DNA of 64,000 bases, taken from Prorocentrum cordatum. Lineage: Eukaryota; Sar; Dinophyceae; Prorocentrales; Prorocentraceae. Location of the stretch: contig CAUYUJ010011570.1 of assembly GCA_963575745.1 (NCBI GenBank), positions 41,001 to 105,000 on the forward strand, written 5' to 3'. Below the pieces are notes generated by a model. That model did no database searches and was not told the DNA's origin. It saw only the letters and a program-made list of their open reading frames with translations. Numbering within the stretch: position 1 is the stretch's first letter; every line of letters begins with the position of its first letter. The translations under genes and the position numbers were made by a program. This document shows, in pieces, positions 31,201 to 42,633 of this stretch.

Positions 31201-31829
31201 AGTCTGGTTCCGAGTTCAGGGGGCCCGAGGACGACTTGGCGATGGAGGGGGGCAAGGACAAGCAGCCTGCGGGCCTCGCCTTGCTTCAAGCTGGTGCATC
31301 AGCTGGCGCGGTCAGCAAGGGATCCGAGGACGGTTGTGACGGCGACGTGATCCAGGGATCCAAGGATGACCCTGCGCCAGAGGGAACGAGCATTAGCTCT
31401 GTGGGCCTCGCATCCTTTCCAACTGGTTCAGTCCGTCGGGATCTAAGGTTCATCCCGCCCTCATGGTCGACAAACATGAGTCCCAGTATGAGTCTCAGTG
31501 TCAGACAGAGCCTCCAGACCTTGCGCAAGCTATGACCCATACCTGGTCCAGAGTGCGTGCAGGCTGCAAAGAACAAGGTGGCATTTGTGTCAGAGATAGG
31601 ACGGACAGCGTTGCAGTTGATGGCTTCTTGCAGAGCTGGAGCGGCTCAAGGTCCTGGAGGCCGAGACCATCACTGCTCGTGCCACAGAGTCAACCATCGC
31701 CACGCCCGCTTTGGAAGACTTGTCAGGCCGCGTGCAAGCTGCCAAAAAAGAATTGGTGAACGCAAACATCAAGGTGCGACAATATACCCCCGACCCAGTC
31801 GACGTTTGGGAGAGGTTCTTCGACGCGAG
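31200..31829 (+). pseudogene. Decayed coding stretch, coiled-coil-like protein
   Basis: The last part is most coding-like: from 31633 the frame reads ELERLKVLEAETITARATES, LEDLSGRVQAAKKELVNANI and then PDPVDVWERFFDAR, with heptad-like hydrophobic spacing. It ends at AG|GTAAGA (31829), which looks like a splice donor. The preceding stretch (31557-31620; AAKNKVAFVSEIGRTALQLM) is in another frame, and 31463-31560 in a third. This implies at least two frame changes or very short introns. The protein is not recognised. It may be a retroposon ORF1-type coiled coil or a broken host gene. Confidence 0.35.
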
Positions 31830-31859
31830 GTAAGAAAACCTAAACTAAAGTACGCCACC

Positions 31860-32260
31860 CTCGTTTGAATCGTCGTCGTCGTCGTAAGGGGGATCTAGCA
31901 AACACGGGGGATCGAACAATGTCGCAATTGCGTCGAAAGGAAGCCCCTTCATGTTGTCCCTTCCCTGCCGGGAGGGGTGGGGTCCTGGAGGGTGGTCCCG
32001 CGGGGGGGTCCTGGGGGGGGCCCTCGGGATCGTGACCCCCCCACCCCCAGGCGGCCCGCCCTGTGGAGAAGGGAGACAGGGGGTGGTCTCCGTGACGGCA
32101 GGGGAGCTCAGGACCCCCCCCCCCACCTCGGCCCTTGCTCCCGCCCCAGCCCTGGCCCCCGCCCCGGCCGTGGTCACATTTTTAGTGCGGGCTGGGCGTT
32201 TCGCCTGAGACTTCCACACCATGTATGACCCTGAAGCTTAAAGATTGGCAACAGTTTCAC
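31860..32260. other. No gene seen; G/C-rich
   Basis: CCCCCC and GGGGGG runs, and a (GCCCCN)-type stretch at 32130-32170. A variant of the core motif, GCGTTTCGCCTGAGACTTCC, lies at 32196. Confidence 0.35.
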
Positions 32261-32261
32261 A

Positions 32262-32350
32262 TATGGAAGGCGGTTCCTTTTCAAAATGTGGCTCTCGCCT
32301 GATCGCCGCGCACATTCGCTTAAAACATTTGCGAGTTTCACGGGTTCCCA
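32262..32350. repeat. Dispersed TTTCAAAATGTGGCTCTCGCC repeat, copy
   Basis: TTTTCAAAATGTGGCTCTCG then ATCGCCGCGCACATTCG and TTTGCGAGTTTCACGGGTT match segments at 40685-40830 and, more weakly, 925-1000. Confidence 0.6.
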
Positions 32351-33760
32351 TGCTCAGCGTACCTGACATAGTGTTTTGGGAGGATTCAGGATTCTGAAGG
32401 TGCAACGGTAACGTTGATCAGCCGTGCTGAAATCCCGGGAATGGTGTTCGCGCGCGATTCAGGATCGTCAAGACGTAACAGTCAGGTTGCTCCGTGGCGT
32501 TGGAATCCCGAGAACCATGTTTTGGCATGCTTCAGGGTCTTCAAAGGGTTGTCCTCCAACGAGGCAGTTGTCTCAATGGGAATGAACCTCTGTAGGGGCC
32601 TATGAAGAGGGAGTCTGGAGGGATGGTTTATTCCGACATCGTTGATGACTCTTGGATTTACACTGGTCCTCCTCCTCCTCCTCCCCCTCCTCCTCCGCCT
32701 CCTCATCCTCCTTATCCTTCTCCTTATCCTTCTCCTCCTTCTCCTCCTCTTTCTCCTCCTAGTATTCCTCCTCCTTCTCCCCCTCCTCCCTCCCCCACCC
32801 GTCCCATGTCCCGAGCCTGTGGCAGGGTCATCAGCTCGTCGTTGTCATTGTCGTGGTCGTCGTGGTCGTAGTTTTCGTACGTCTGAGTCTCCTTTCACCT
32901 GTCAGAGTCAAGCGGGCGCCGCCTGAGGCCTGGTGCGTGGTCAGGAAGGTTGCTGGATTCGCCTTGAAATCCTGGTCATTTGTGCTCGGTCGGGCCCGTG
33001 TGGGCCTTGTGTCCTGGGGAGACCCTCATGGGCGTCTGCTGCGTTGGGTAGTACTGCGGATCCTCCCGTTCTCGTCTTCTTCCCATCGGCGTCCCCTTTG
33101 TGGGGGAGGGGTGCTTGTTTCTAGACGAACCAACACCTGCATGAAAATGAACTTTCAGCGCAGCTACGAGGGTCTATGTTCATGGTGTCGTTTGTGCCTC
33201 GGCTCGTGCCTCCTGCTCTCCTGCTCTCCTCCTCCTCCTTCTCCTCCTCCCTCCTCCTCCTCCTCCTTCCTAGACAAGGGAGGGGGGACAGAAGAAGTCC
33301 AGGGCCCCAAACGATCCTGAACGTCGCTCCACATGGTGCGGCTGCGGCGCGGCGGCCTGGCGGTGCTCGACGAGGGCCCGCCGCAGCCGCCTCCGCGGGG
33401 GGGGAGAGCGTTGCCCGCTGCCGTCGTCGAGGATCGAGGATCGACCCTCGATCCTCGAGGAGATCGAGGATCCCAGACGCCTGTTGAAGATCACGACGGA
33501 TCTGAGATTCCCAGGAGGTCATCTATTGAACCCTATTTGAGGGCGCTGTGAGTCCCTGCGTGTCTGTGGAGCTCCTTCGGGAGCCCGCATGGCCTCTCCC
33601 TTCTCCCGTCCACTAGCCTCCCTCCTGCCCGACCTCTTGCGTTCTCACCCCGTCTGTGCCCCGCGGCCTTCTTGTTTCGAAAGCCGGCCGTTCGGCTTAT
33701 AGCTAGAACACACTGGGCGCCTGCCGGCGCCCCCACGTAAGCCATACCTGGACGGCCCGC
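32351..33760. other. No gene seen; two (TCC)n tracts
   Basis: TCC microsatellites at about 32665-32790 and 33222-33272. The rest is unassigned; GATCGAGGATCGACCCTCGATCCTCG at 33428-33455 is a short self-complementary segment. Confidence 0.35.
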
Positions 33761-33763
33761 GAG

Positions 33764-33850
33764 CCTCTCCTCCTCCTCCTCCTCCTCCTCCTCCTCCTCC
33801 TCCTCCTCCTCCTCCTCCTCCTCCTCCTCCTCCTCCTCCTCCTCCTCCCC
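33764..33850. repeat. (CTC)n microsatellite
   Basis: About 28 uninterrupted CTC triplets. Confidence 0.98.
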
Positions 33851-34840
33851 CTGCGTCTCCCCCTCATACCCCTCCTCCTTCTCCGTAGCATTTTTGGTGC
33901 ACGGAACGCATCCCGACTCGAGGTCCTCCCCTTCCCTGTCCCCGCCCCCTTCCTCATCCTGCCCCCCCCTCTCCCCCTCATCCTCCCCCCCTCCCCTGCG
34001 TCGTCTCCCCTCCTCTTAGCACGGGGGAAGCGGGTCCTGAGGGAAAGTGGTCCTGGACCCTGGAGCCTTTCCCAGGAAGAGTTCACCTCCTTCTGCGTAG
34101 GCCATTTTGGCAAAAACCGCCATCTCGGAAATCCCCCCCCGCCTCGAGGTGGAGCGGGCCGCGGCTGGCAGCGCGTTGCTGCGGCGGACGCCTAAGACGG
34201 CCTGGGGTCTGGTCTGTGCCTTGGTGGCACCAGGCACGATTCTGGAGCGTGGGATCATCCTCCATCAGCGGGTACAAACAATTCTGGCAAGGCGTGAGGG
34301 TGCAAACCCGACATGTCTGGCCGATACTGAGGGGGGGCTCGTGCTCAGGGGAGGCTACAGCACAGCTTCACGATGTGCTGATTAACCTAACCTGCAGGGT
34401 TGGCCACGTCCCATGTCCGTAATGCGTGCTTCGGTGCGGATCGTCTGCTTGCCTCGTCTCTGTCGTCGTTGTCTTCGTCGTCGTGGTCGTGGCGCGTGTT
34501 GGTCTGCGCGGGACTTGTCTCACTTCTGCAGTTCTCATTGCCCTACTATGCGCTTCACTTGCTTGCAGAATTATTAGTTGACATCTGAGCCACAATTGTA
34601 TTTTCTTCCACGCCAACTTCTTTCCATCATCCAGGCGCTGCGATCCGAGCCGATTGAAGCCCGCTCAACGTCAATAGGAACCGCAGGATGAGTCGCCGTG
34701 CCAGGGCGAGCGCGCGGATGAGGTGGGCTCTGTGGTGGTGGTGCCGCCCGCGGTGCAGAAGCAGCAGGATGGGGCACCGGTGATCCCTGGGCGAAAGCAG
34801 CAGGAGACGCCGTGCCAGGGCGTCCATGCGAATGCTCAGG
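33851..34840. other. No gene seen
   Basis: CCCCTC-rich to about 34010, then unassigned. A partial resemblance to the spliced leader at 34096-34118 was considered and rejected. Confidence 0.3.
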
Positions 34841-34849
34841 ATCCTGTAG

Positions 34850-35770
34850 GCCATGATGGACAAAAACAGCAACTCCGAGTGGATAACGGTGCAGGTCAAG
34901 GCGGCTCCTTCGGGCGCGGCCTGCAGATGGAGGTCGCTGTGCAGCAGCGCCGGTGGCCGACCTCCGCGCAAGAAAGCGGGCCAAGGAGCAGACCGAGCTG
35001 CAGAAGCGGGCAGAGCACGAGGCTGCGGCAAGCGCGCTGCAGTGATGCATGCGAGGCTGGCTGGTGAGACAGCGGGCGGCTGAGGTGCGTGCACACGTGG
35101 CGGCCGAGGTGGCCGTGGGCGCTGCGGAGGCTATCACACAGGAGAGCAACGCGGCGGCGAAGCAGATGAGGCCGAAACTAAGAAACAACAACAACACTGC
35201 TCACATAGAGTGCATGTATATATATATATATATGTAGACATCTACTTATGCATACACGCATACATATACAACTGAATGAATATATATATATATATATATG
35301 TGTATACATGTGTGTATACACATACATATAGTAATACCTCACGATGTATATGCACATATGTATACACACTCATATATGTATATATATATATATATATATT
35401 ATAGTATATCTGTTTAGCTATGTGCCATACATACCACGAAGGCAAAGACACTGGACGAGTGCAAGGGGGATGACGACGCGCTCGAGGAGGCTGTATGCCT
35501 GGCGCAGCGGGATTCGGCGGAGGTGGAGCGGAGCAGAGGGCCCGCCGAGGAAGGTTGGAGCCAGACGGCCCGAAGGGGGACTGGGCCTGCCTGCATGAGG
35601 TTTGTCACGGCCTGAAGGTGGAGTTCCATGTGGCAGCTGACGGGCGACGATGATCGGAAAGCCTTGTTAACGCAGCACGTCTTGAAGTCGCCTTGGAAGG
35701 ACTGCGAGAAGCCGCAGGTGCTGGAGGTTTCCAGCATGCTGTCGACGAGCACGGTGGGCGACTGAGTGGC
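34850..35770 (+). pseudogene. Decayed gene with an IQ-like motif, interrupted by a microsatellite
   Basis: About 34945-35190 reads KRAKEQTELQKRAEHEAAAS, then ALQ, a TGA, then CMRGWLVRQRAAEVR and more Ala/Glu-rich helix. If the TGA position is counted as one residue, LQxCMRGWLVR fits the calmodulin-binding IQ pattern. A TA/CA microsatellite (35210-35425) follows. From 35444 coding character returns (TKAKTLDECKGDDDALEEAV and on to about 35600). It then returns in two further frames (KGDWACLHEVCHGLKVEFHV near 35577-35650, and LTGDDRKALLTQHVLKSPWK to the TGA at about 35766). The product is unknown. Stop codon, frame changes and microsatellite suggest decay, though unrecognised introns could explain part of it. 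Confidence 0.35.
35205..35425. repeat. (TA)n/(CATA)n microsatellite
   Basis: Several TATATATATATA runs alternating with TATGTGTATACATG words. Confidence 0.95.
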
Positions 35771-35995
35771 CTGCCGTTTCTTCCTTGGACAAGGCTCTAC
35801 CTTAGACCAGGGCCTCACCCGTACCCGATCTCCTTCCTTCTCCCCCCTGCGGGACAGAACAGATGCCGATGTCGCTGCTCCATGAACCTCTCCTAGGGTG
35901 TGCTCGGACCAGAATTGCGACGAGAAACCAGCTGTGGCGAGGATACTCTCCAGGACGAGCAGGAGGATCGGTACCTTTTGCTGCACAGACCCTCA

Positions 35996-35997
<2 letters not shown>

Positions 35998-36040
<43 letters not shown>

Positions 36041-36105
36041 CTCGACGACGGCACCGACGACGACGACGACGACGACGAAAACCACGACGACGACGACGAC
36101 GATGC
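35998..36105. repeat. (GAC)n microsatellite
   Basis: GACGACGACG triplets with CTC and GGC interruptions. The plus frame reads poly-Asp, the minus frame poly-Val or poly-Ser. Confidence 0.95.
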
Positions 36106-36900
36106 GCCTTCTTCCTCCGCGCCGGGCGCCCCTGGCAACGCCTGCGTCTGGTCCTCCAGGGGTGTCCCGATGATCCGCCGCCACTGCTCCATGAGGGGGG
36201 AATCAGCTCATGAGAGGGGAGGGGGGGGGGGGGAAATCGGCCTGGAATGGGCGATGCATCACCAACAGATCGGCGATAGTTCCCGATAGCGAATACGCAC
36301 GCTCCTGGGCGGGGTGGGCGATCGGGCTCCTATCGGCGATGAATGGGCGATTGGGGATCGATGCGTCCCCCCCCTGCCGTTGCCCCTGATTCGAGCTGCG
36401 CGCCACGCGATCACCTTCGCGAAGCCGTGCCGCCCCTCTGGAGAATCGCGGCTCTCTGGCCTCGGCCACTGCGCAACACGCGATCAGAGTCGGCCCCCCC
36501 CCTTCGGGTGGCCTGGGCCAGGTACGAGATCGATGGCATTGCATACCTCGAGCGAAATCCACGTCGAAGGCGGGCACAGCTCGTTACGACCAACAAGCCC
36601 TTGCTCAAGATTCTAGTATGTACGCAATCAAGATAATATGCGGGATACTTGCGCAATAAGCTCAAACGCTCTCTCTGGTCCTCATGACTCAATTCGGGAA
36701 GGCCGAGGCGGTTGTACACTGGAACCTCCAACACCGTCCCTTGAGCACGTAGTAGGAGAACAGACAACTGCATACACATGAATTTTCGGAGGTCCACCTG
36801 GACCCCCTCCCTGGCGCGCGGAGCGCGGAGCGCACCAGGGGCGGCGGAGGCGCCGCCAGGACTGGTCGAGCGCCGGTTCGGGAAATCTACGCGGAGCTCA
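36106..36900. other. No gene seen
   Basis: GGGCGATNGG words at 36240-36360. The segment 36800-36900 resembles 18080-18165. No gene. Confidence 0.35.
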
Positions 36901-39900
36901 TAGAATCAATGGCTATGCTTACGTCGGGCCTGTCCCCCTACAGTCCGATCTTCAAGGACAAATTACAAATACTTGAAATAGTCCCCATACCATGTTTAAA
37001 ACTACCTTTGATGAATATTCCTCCTGTAGAGGGACAGGCCCGACTTGAGGGTATGCCCTGGTTGTTTCTCGACGTTATTGGACCGCCCCAGGGCCCAGTC
37101 CTGAGAGATCTTCTCGGCGCCGCCCCGGCACTGGCGAGCCCAGGCCCAGGCGAGAGCAGCTCTGGTGAAGCCACGGGATGCCCAGCTCCGACCAGAGTTT
37201 CGAGGCGACGCGGGCCGTGGCGGCGAGGGCCTTCCAGGAGGCCCAGGAAGACGAACACGAGGGGCCAGAAAACAAACGGCAACACCCCACCTACGGCACC
37301 GGGGCCTTAGCGAATACCAGGAAATCTGGCGTGGGTGTTTGCGTGGTATACGCTACAGCGCCCACGAGGGAAAGGGTGGTGGGCACTGGCATCAGGGAGC
37401 TTTTGGGCAACCAGCGCGTGCACCTGTGAACCCCACCCCTTCGGGTCCCATTTTCGAGATGCGTGCCAGGGTGCAAGATTCGAAGAGGTTGCCTGCAGCC
37501 AGCAAAAAGCTCCGACCGGGATGTCCGAGACCCCCGCTCTGACTGGATCCGCATGGGTAGGGTTCGCAATTGGTAGCAGACTATTTTCCTCATCTGACTT
37601 TCCTTTCCCTGGAGGCAGAGGTATAACTCAAGTCAAAGCGGTTGCAATGCTCAACATATGTTATCCCGCTTTGTGGGGTAGATGCTTCCTCATCGGGCGT
37701 CCTGCATCCGAAGGCAGATGCAACGGCGCCGCTAGTCGAGCCAAGCAGCGTCAAAGGAGGAAGAGGAGGAGGGCTGAGGCCTCGAGCGCTCGCTGCCGTG
37801 GCGCGCAGGAGGCCTCGAGCGCTCGTGACGTCGAAGGGGAGAACCCTCTCCTCCTCCGAAAGTTCGTGGCCCGGCGGTCCTCCACGATGCCCCCCAGGCG
37901 CTGGTCGCAAGGCGGGGCGCCCGGCGCGGCGCCCTGCGGCTGCCGCCGCCGCTGCAGCGCCTCCTGCGGCTGCTGCTGCGCCTCGCGCAGCTCCTCCAGG
38001 AGGGGAGAGGGGAGGGGGCAGGCAGGAGGAGTGGTGGGCAGAAGGAGGGGGGGAGCAGGAGGAGGTGGGGTACAGGAGAAGGGGGGGGGGGACAGGAGGA
38101 GGGGGAGTGGGAGGGGGACGAGGAGTATAGAGGTGGAAGGTGGAAGAGGGAAGGAGGGGGGCCCTCGGGGCAGCCCTCGGGCGGCTCTGGGGGGGGCTCT
38201 CGGGAGGGGGGGGGGGCGAGGGCGGCCCTCGGAGCGCCTACGGCGGCCCTCTCGGCGGCACGTAGGATCAGCGTGAGAAGGAGCAGGATGGGGAAGACAA
38301 CCAGGAGGAGCCAGAGAAAACAGAATCGGGATCGCGGGGGGTGCCGCAGCGAACGCAGAGGAAGAGGAGCAGACGATCAAGAGGTGCGACGTACGAGGGC
38401 ACGTCTCATCTTTGGGCCGCGTCCTGCTGGCCTGAACGCCCACGGCAAAGCTTGGGGGGTCGGAGGAGGGAATACGCTACGAGAATATATACACGGACAC
38501 CCTCCGACGAACTCTGCCTATACATTCTGGGAGGGCAGCGGTGTAGAAAGTCGCTGGCTCCCAGTGGTGGTTTCTACACCACCACCCTCCCTTGAGGCCC
38601 AGGAACAGTCCTCTGGAGGGTGTCTGTGTAGATGTTTGCGGCGGCGGGAGGGCCGAGGAGGCGGAGGATCGGCGGACGCCCACGGAGGGGGATCTCGAAG
38701 AGGACAGGCCGGAAGGGCGCAGGACTCTCGAGGGGCCCTGGGCGCGCGCGCCTCGGAGGATCGGCGGTCGCCTGGCAGGGGGAGCGACTTCCTGCCGTGG
38801 GGCCCAGGACCCTGGGGGGGGGCATCAGTTCCCTCCCTCCACCTTCATTCCGCCCCTCCCTTCCTCCCTTCCTCCCTCTCTCTCTCTCTACCGCCCTCCT
38901 ACCTCCCTCTTTCTCCTTTGCTCCATCCTCCCTCCCCTCCAACGGTGCTTCCAGGATCCGCCACTCACATAGTGCGAAAACCAAGCTCAGCCTGCTTTGG
39001 GAAATAGATCCCCGGCAGTCCTACCGAGATGTGCTCGGCGGGTCTTGGACTTCGGTAGAGGTAGACTGCAAGGCTTCCCAAGGCCCCTGGACTTGGCCTG
39101 ACAGAAGAGACCGCATGTGCCTCAATACCAAGTCTTCAAATGATCATGCTGGCAACAAAAAAATCATGTGAGGGATGGGTCCAGCCACCCGCTATGTGTA
39201 AAAGTCGTCCACGGGGAACTTGCGATAACCTACATCCACGGAGTCGAGTTGAAGCACGCGCCTGTTAGCCATCCTGACAGACAAGCCTTGGCCACCAAAC
39301 CTTCACACACACACACTACTTACACGACCTGCCAGTTTCGGTCAGGGCGTGCCAGGTCGCGAAGGGGCGGGGGAGGAGCGGCGAGGGAGGGGAGGAGGAT
39401 CAGATAAGATAAAACAACGCCTCGATGAGTTCGGAAGGCGATCGCTCCAAACCCTGGCACGATGGACAAGAGTATCGCATCGAATGTCTGACCTACTTCT
39501 CTTTGATACGATGATGGAGTGCTGCCAGTCTCTGATCATACCGTGGGGCCTCCTGATCGTCAGGACAAGTCGAGGGGGGGGAGGCGAGGAGGGGAAATTG
39601 TGAGATCACCCTGGCGGGAGAGGGCGAGCGGGAGAGCGGGCCAAAGAGGGCGCAGTGCGAAAAGCCCCGAACAGAGGCGGGAGGCGCCCGAGTGCTCCTC
39701 GCATCACCCTCCTACAAGTATCCTCCCCCGTCCTCCGTCTTCTTGTTCCTCCTCCAGCTGCTCCTCCTGTGAAGCCCCTCCCATTCCCGACGACCGCCTC
39801 CGAAGATCACTGGAGGCACCAAAAAAAACCCGGTTGCACAACAAACACCAAAACCTGAAAACCTTGAAACAACCTCTAGTTTCCCTCCTCCTCCTCCACC

Positions 39901-40590
39901 TTCTCCTCTTCCTGCTCCTCCTCCCCTCCTCCCCCTCCCAATCAACAAACAAAGAATGCAACGAACCTTGGTTGCGCCATCCAGAACAATTATCTCCACA
40001 CTGGGCTTTACCTGTCCAATGCCGTGGCCATCCCGGGTCCTCTTGAGACATCCGATCGGAAAGCACGCTCACGGTGCTTGCTGCCCGTCGGGGGTGGGGA
40101 TCATAAACCACAACCGAGCACCACCGCACGGCAGCTCCCGTGGCGGTTGCTCGGGCACACCCCGCCCCATCCTCGGGGGAGTGCGCGAAGCGGCAGTTCT
40201 GGCCGTTCTTGCAGTTGTACCTGGGCGGCCCCCGTTTGGGCTAGGGGACTGCAGCACATTGTGCTTGAAACGCACTGGCCCTGAGCTGAGCCGACGTGGC
40301 ATGATAGGATTACGATGAACACGCCATCACGACATTCATACGTTCAACAATGCCAACGTGCACGGTCTTTGATTTCCGATCCTACGTGTCAGGAGGCATG
40401 CCATCCGCATACATTCAGCCCTGCTTGTTTGATGGACCCTACCACGGTCGGACCGCAAACACGCGCCGCACCGCCAGCGCATCGGACGACGCGATTAGCG
40501 AGATGCGTCGGATAGGGGGAGATGTGGAACGTGAGAAGGAGAAGGGGGGAATACACATCGTACCTAGTTTTCCGCAATTGCTGGTAAAAA
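36900..40590. other. Unassigned 3.7 kb; G-rich tracts at 37990-38210, TCC-rich at 38840-38945 and 39880-39945
   Basis: Plus-strand frames 36909-37310, 37335-38276 and 38273-39007 are open mainly because of GC- and G-rich composition. Their products are Arg/Gly-rich without domains. No spliced leader, family motif or tandem array beyond the simple tracts was recognised. A functional gene cannot be excluded. Confidence 0.3.
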
Positions 40591-40598
40591 GTCAGGGG

Positions 40599-40642
40599 GC
40601 GCGGGTGGGTCGCGGCACGGGTGGGCCGCGACCCACCCGCGC
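40599..40642. repeat. Perfect inverted repeat, 17-bp arms, 10-nt loop
   Basis: GCGCGGGTGGGTCGCGG (40599-40615) and CCGCGACCCACCCGCGC (40626-40642) are exact complements around CACGGGTGGG. The arm contains the unit of the minisatellite at 12900-13090. Confidence 0.95.
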
Positions 40643-40684
40643 TCCTCTTAACAGTGTGATGAGCTTCCCCCGGCTTGAGGGGGT

Positions 40685-40830
40685 GTGTGTTTCAATATTT
40701 GGCTCTCGCCGAAGTGCCGCTTACATTCATTTTGCAATTTGCTTGAGCTTCACGCGTTGAGGGCGGGTCGTTTTCAAAATGTGATTCTCGACCGAACGCC
40801 GCGCGCATCCGTTTGGAAATATGGCAGGGG
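40685..40830. repeat. Dispersed TTTCAAAATGTG repeat, two tandem copies
   Basis: First copy: TTTCAATATTTGGCTCTCGCC, then GTGCCGCTTACATTCATTTT. Second: TTTTCAAAATGTGATTCTCG, then GAACGCCGCGCGCATCCGTT. It is the same family as 32262-32350. Confidence 0.6.
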
Positions 40831-41104
40831 CTGTACGGGCCGATGGTGCTCCCAGAGGCTCCAAAAGTGTCCCCTCCTCCCCCTCCTCCTGCTCCTCCCC
40901 ATCTTTTCCCTCCTCCGGATCATCCCCGCCATCCTCCGCCAAGCGTCCCTCGAGGGGTTCCCACAATGACTGAAGGAACACATTGCCCGACAAATGGGCG
41001 GATTTCTTGCCACAGCGGTCGGCAACATCGGCGATCCCGGCAAGGCGGAGGGGCGGCGGTGATTCGCCGTAGGTTTTTCCGATATACGCACACACGCACA
41101 TGTA

Positions 41105-41195
41105 TATAGAGAGAAAAGTCAAAAAGGAGAGAGAGAGAGAAAGAGAGAGAAAGAAAGAGGGATACATATATATATATATATATACATATAGCCAA
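41105..41195. repeat. (GA)n and (TA)n microsatellites
   Basis: GAGAGAGAGAAAGAGAG followed by ATATATATATATATA. Confidence 0.95.
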
Positions 41196-41400
41196 ATAAG
41201 GAGACGAAGCGTGGTGCACATATATACACATCTATAGTACATGTACATGTGTAATATGTATACACAAATATACATACGTGCGTATTAACAAATGTTCAAA
41301 CACATGTCGCGCACCGATATATCGTTACATGTATAAATGCATGTGCCAACCAACGTAAACATCAAACACTGCTGCCTAGCAGTATATACTGGGCGATATA
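41196..41400. other. No gene seen; ACATGT/ATATAC-rich
   Basis: Non-coding, with TACATGTACATGTG palindromic words. Confidence 0.3.
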
Positions 41401-41404
41401 CGTT

Positions 41405-41535
41405 AAGAAAGTGTGGTGCAATCTACGTGGTGCAAGCCATGCTGCGCAATCTAAGTCGTGCGCTCAACGAGGTGCAATCTACGTGGCGCGGACCGCGAAG
41501 TGCAATCTATGTGGTGCAAACTGCGGGATGCACAT
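41405..41535. repeat. 14-bp GTGGTGCAANCTAC minisatellite, locus 2
   Basis: Nine contiguous 14-bp units such as GTGGTGCAATCTAC and GAGGTGCAATCTAC. Confidence 0.9.
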
Positions 41536-41539
41536 TTTA

Positions 41540-42435
41540 GTAAGCAGGCGCGCGAAACGAGTTGAACGCCGAGCGTGCCAGGGCGGGCCGCGCTGGTAGC
41601 GAAGTGAAAAGCAGTGCGGGCGGCGACGCGCGAGGGGCCGCGAAACTGGGCGGTCAGCAACAGAAGAGCGCGCCGAAGGCGAAGACCTGTCAGGGATAAC
41701 GAGGAAGACGACGAAGAGCATGGAGGCGGAGACGCAGCGAAAATGGCGCGGAAAAAGCCCACTGGTGACAGTAGTGCGGGCTAAGGTGCCACGCGCGTGG
41801 ACCCCGGGCCAGACGAAGAGGCACGAACGGCGTACCTCAGGTGAGCAAGAGGTCGAGCGCGTAGGATGTAGGCCACGCCACGCGGCGGCTGCATCCATGT
41901 AGCCGTGACCAGCGTGCACCCGCGGCCAATGGGCAACCTTGTCGCACGGGTAGGACTTCAGATGGCCGTCGACCGACACCGTGGACCCCACGTGCACAAA
42001 CCCGAAGACTGAGAGGGCCGGCGCGACATGACCGTGCAAGCGAACGTCGCCCATCAGGTAGCCCGAGGGTGGAGCCCAGCACGCGCCCGAGGCCAACGGA
42101 CAATCCTGTCGCACAGGTAGGACTTCAGATGGGCGTCGACCCGCCCCGCGCGCCCCACGTGGACGAACATGAAGACAAAAATGACCGGCACGAGAGGACC
42201 GCACAAGTGAGCGGTAGCCCGAGGGTGGTGCGGCGGGGGGCCGCGCGGAGGCCGGCGCCCGCGAGTGCCTGCCAGGGGGGTGCGACGCCTCGGGCGCAGC
42301 GGGCCATTGGCAGGGATGGGCCCGCCCGACCGGGCAACCAACATGAACCCTTGCGGCCATGAAGTGGCGGGGGGGGGGCAAGAGCGAAGGCCCGGGGGAG
42401 CTGGCGCCGTGCCAGCGGAGCCAACCCGAGAGGTT
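41540..42435. other. Unassigned GC-rich stretch
   Basis: Open on the minus strand over 41479-42597 (372 codons) with an Arg/Pro/Ser-rich product and no domain. Internally repetitive: GCCCGAGGGTGG, CGCACRGGTAGGACTTCAGA and GTCGACC occur two or three times (41945, 42115), so a degenerate ~170-bp duplication is likely. Confidence 0.4.
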
Positions 42436-42625
42436 CATGGGGGGCAGCTGATCGCTGCGAGCACTCGAAAAGCCTCGGCTAATGAATGCCCGCGGCAAGC
42501 TGCTGATCGCTGCAAGCACTCGAAAAGCTTCGGCAGGGGAACGCCCGCGGTGAGCAGCTGATCGCTGCAGTTGCTCGAAAAGCCTCGGCCGAGGCATACC
42601 CGCGGCAAATAAAAAAATGCGGATA
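42436..42625. repeat. ~55-bp tandem repeat with CTGATCGCTGC, 3 copies
   Basis: Units share AGCTGATCGCTGCRAGCACT, CGAAAAGCCTCGGC and GCCCGCGG at 42446, 42497 and 42552. The CTGATCGCTGC core appears again about seven times up to 45050. Confidence 0.8.
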
Positions 42626-42633
42626 AATCCGGC

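Noticed and set aside
34096-34118. GCGTAGGCCATTTTGGCAAAAA as a third spliced-leader relic
   Set aside because: It has an inserted G and lacks the CTCAAG end; only the middle CCATTTTGGC agrees, which can occur by chance.
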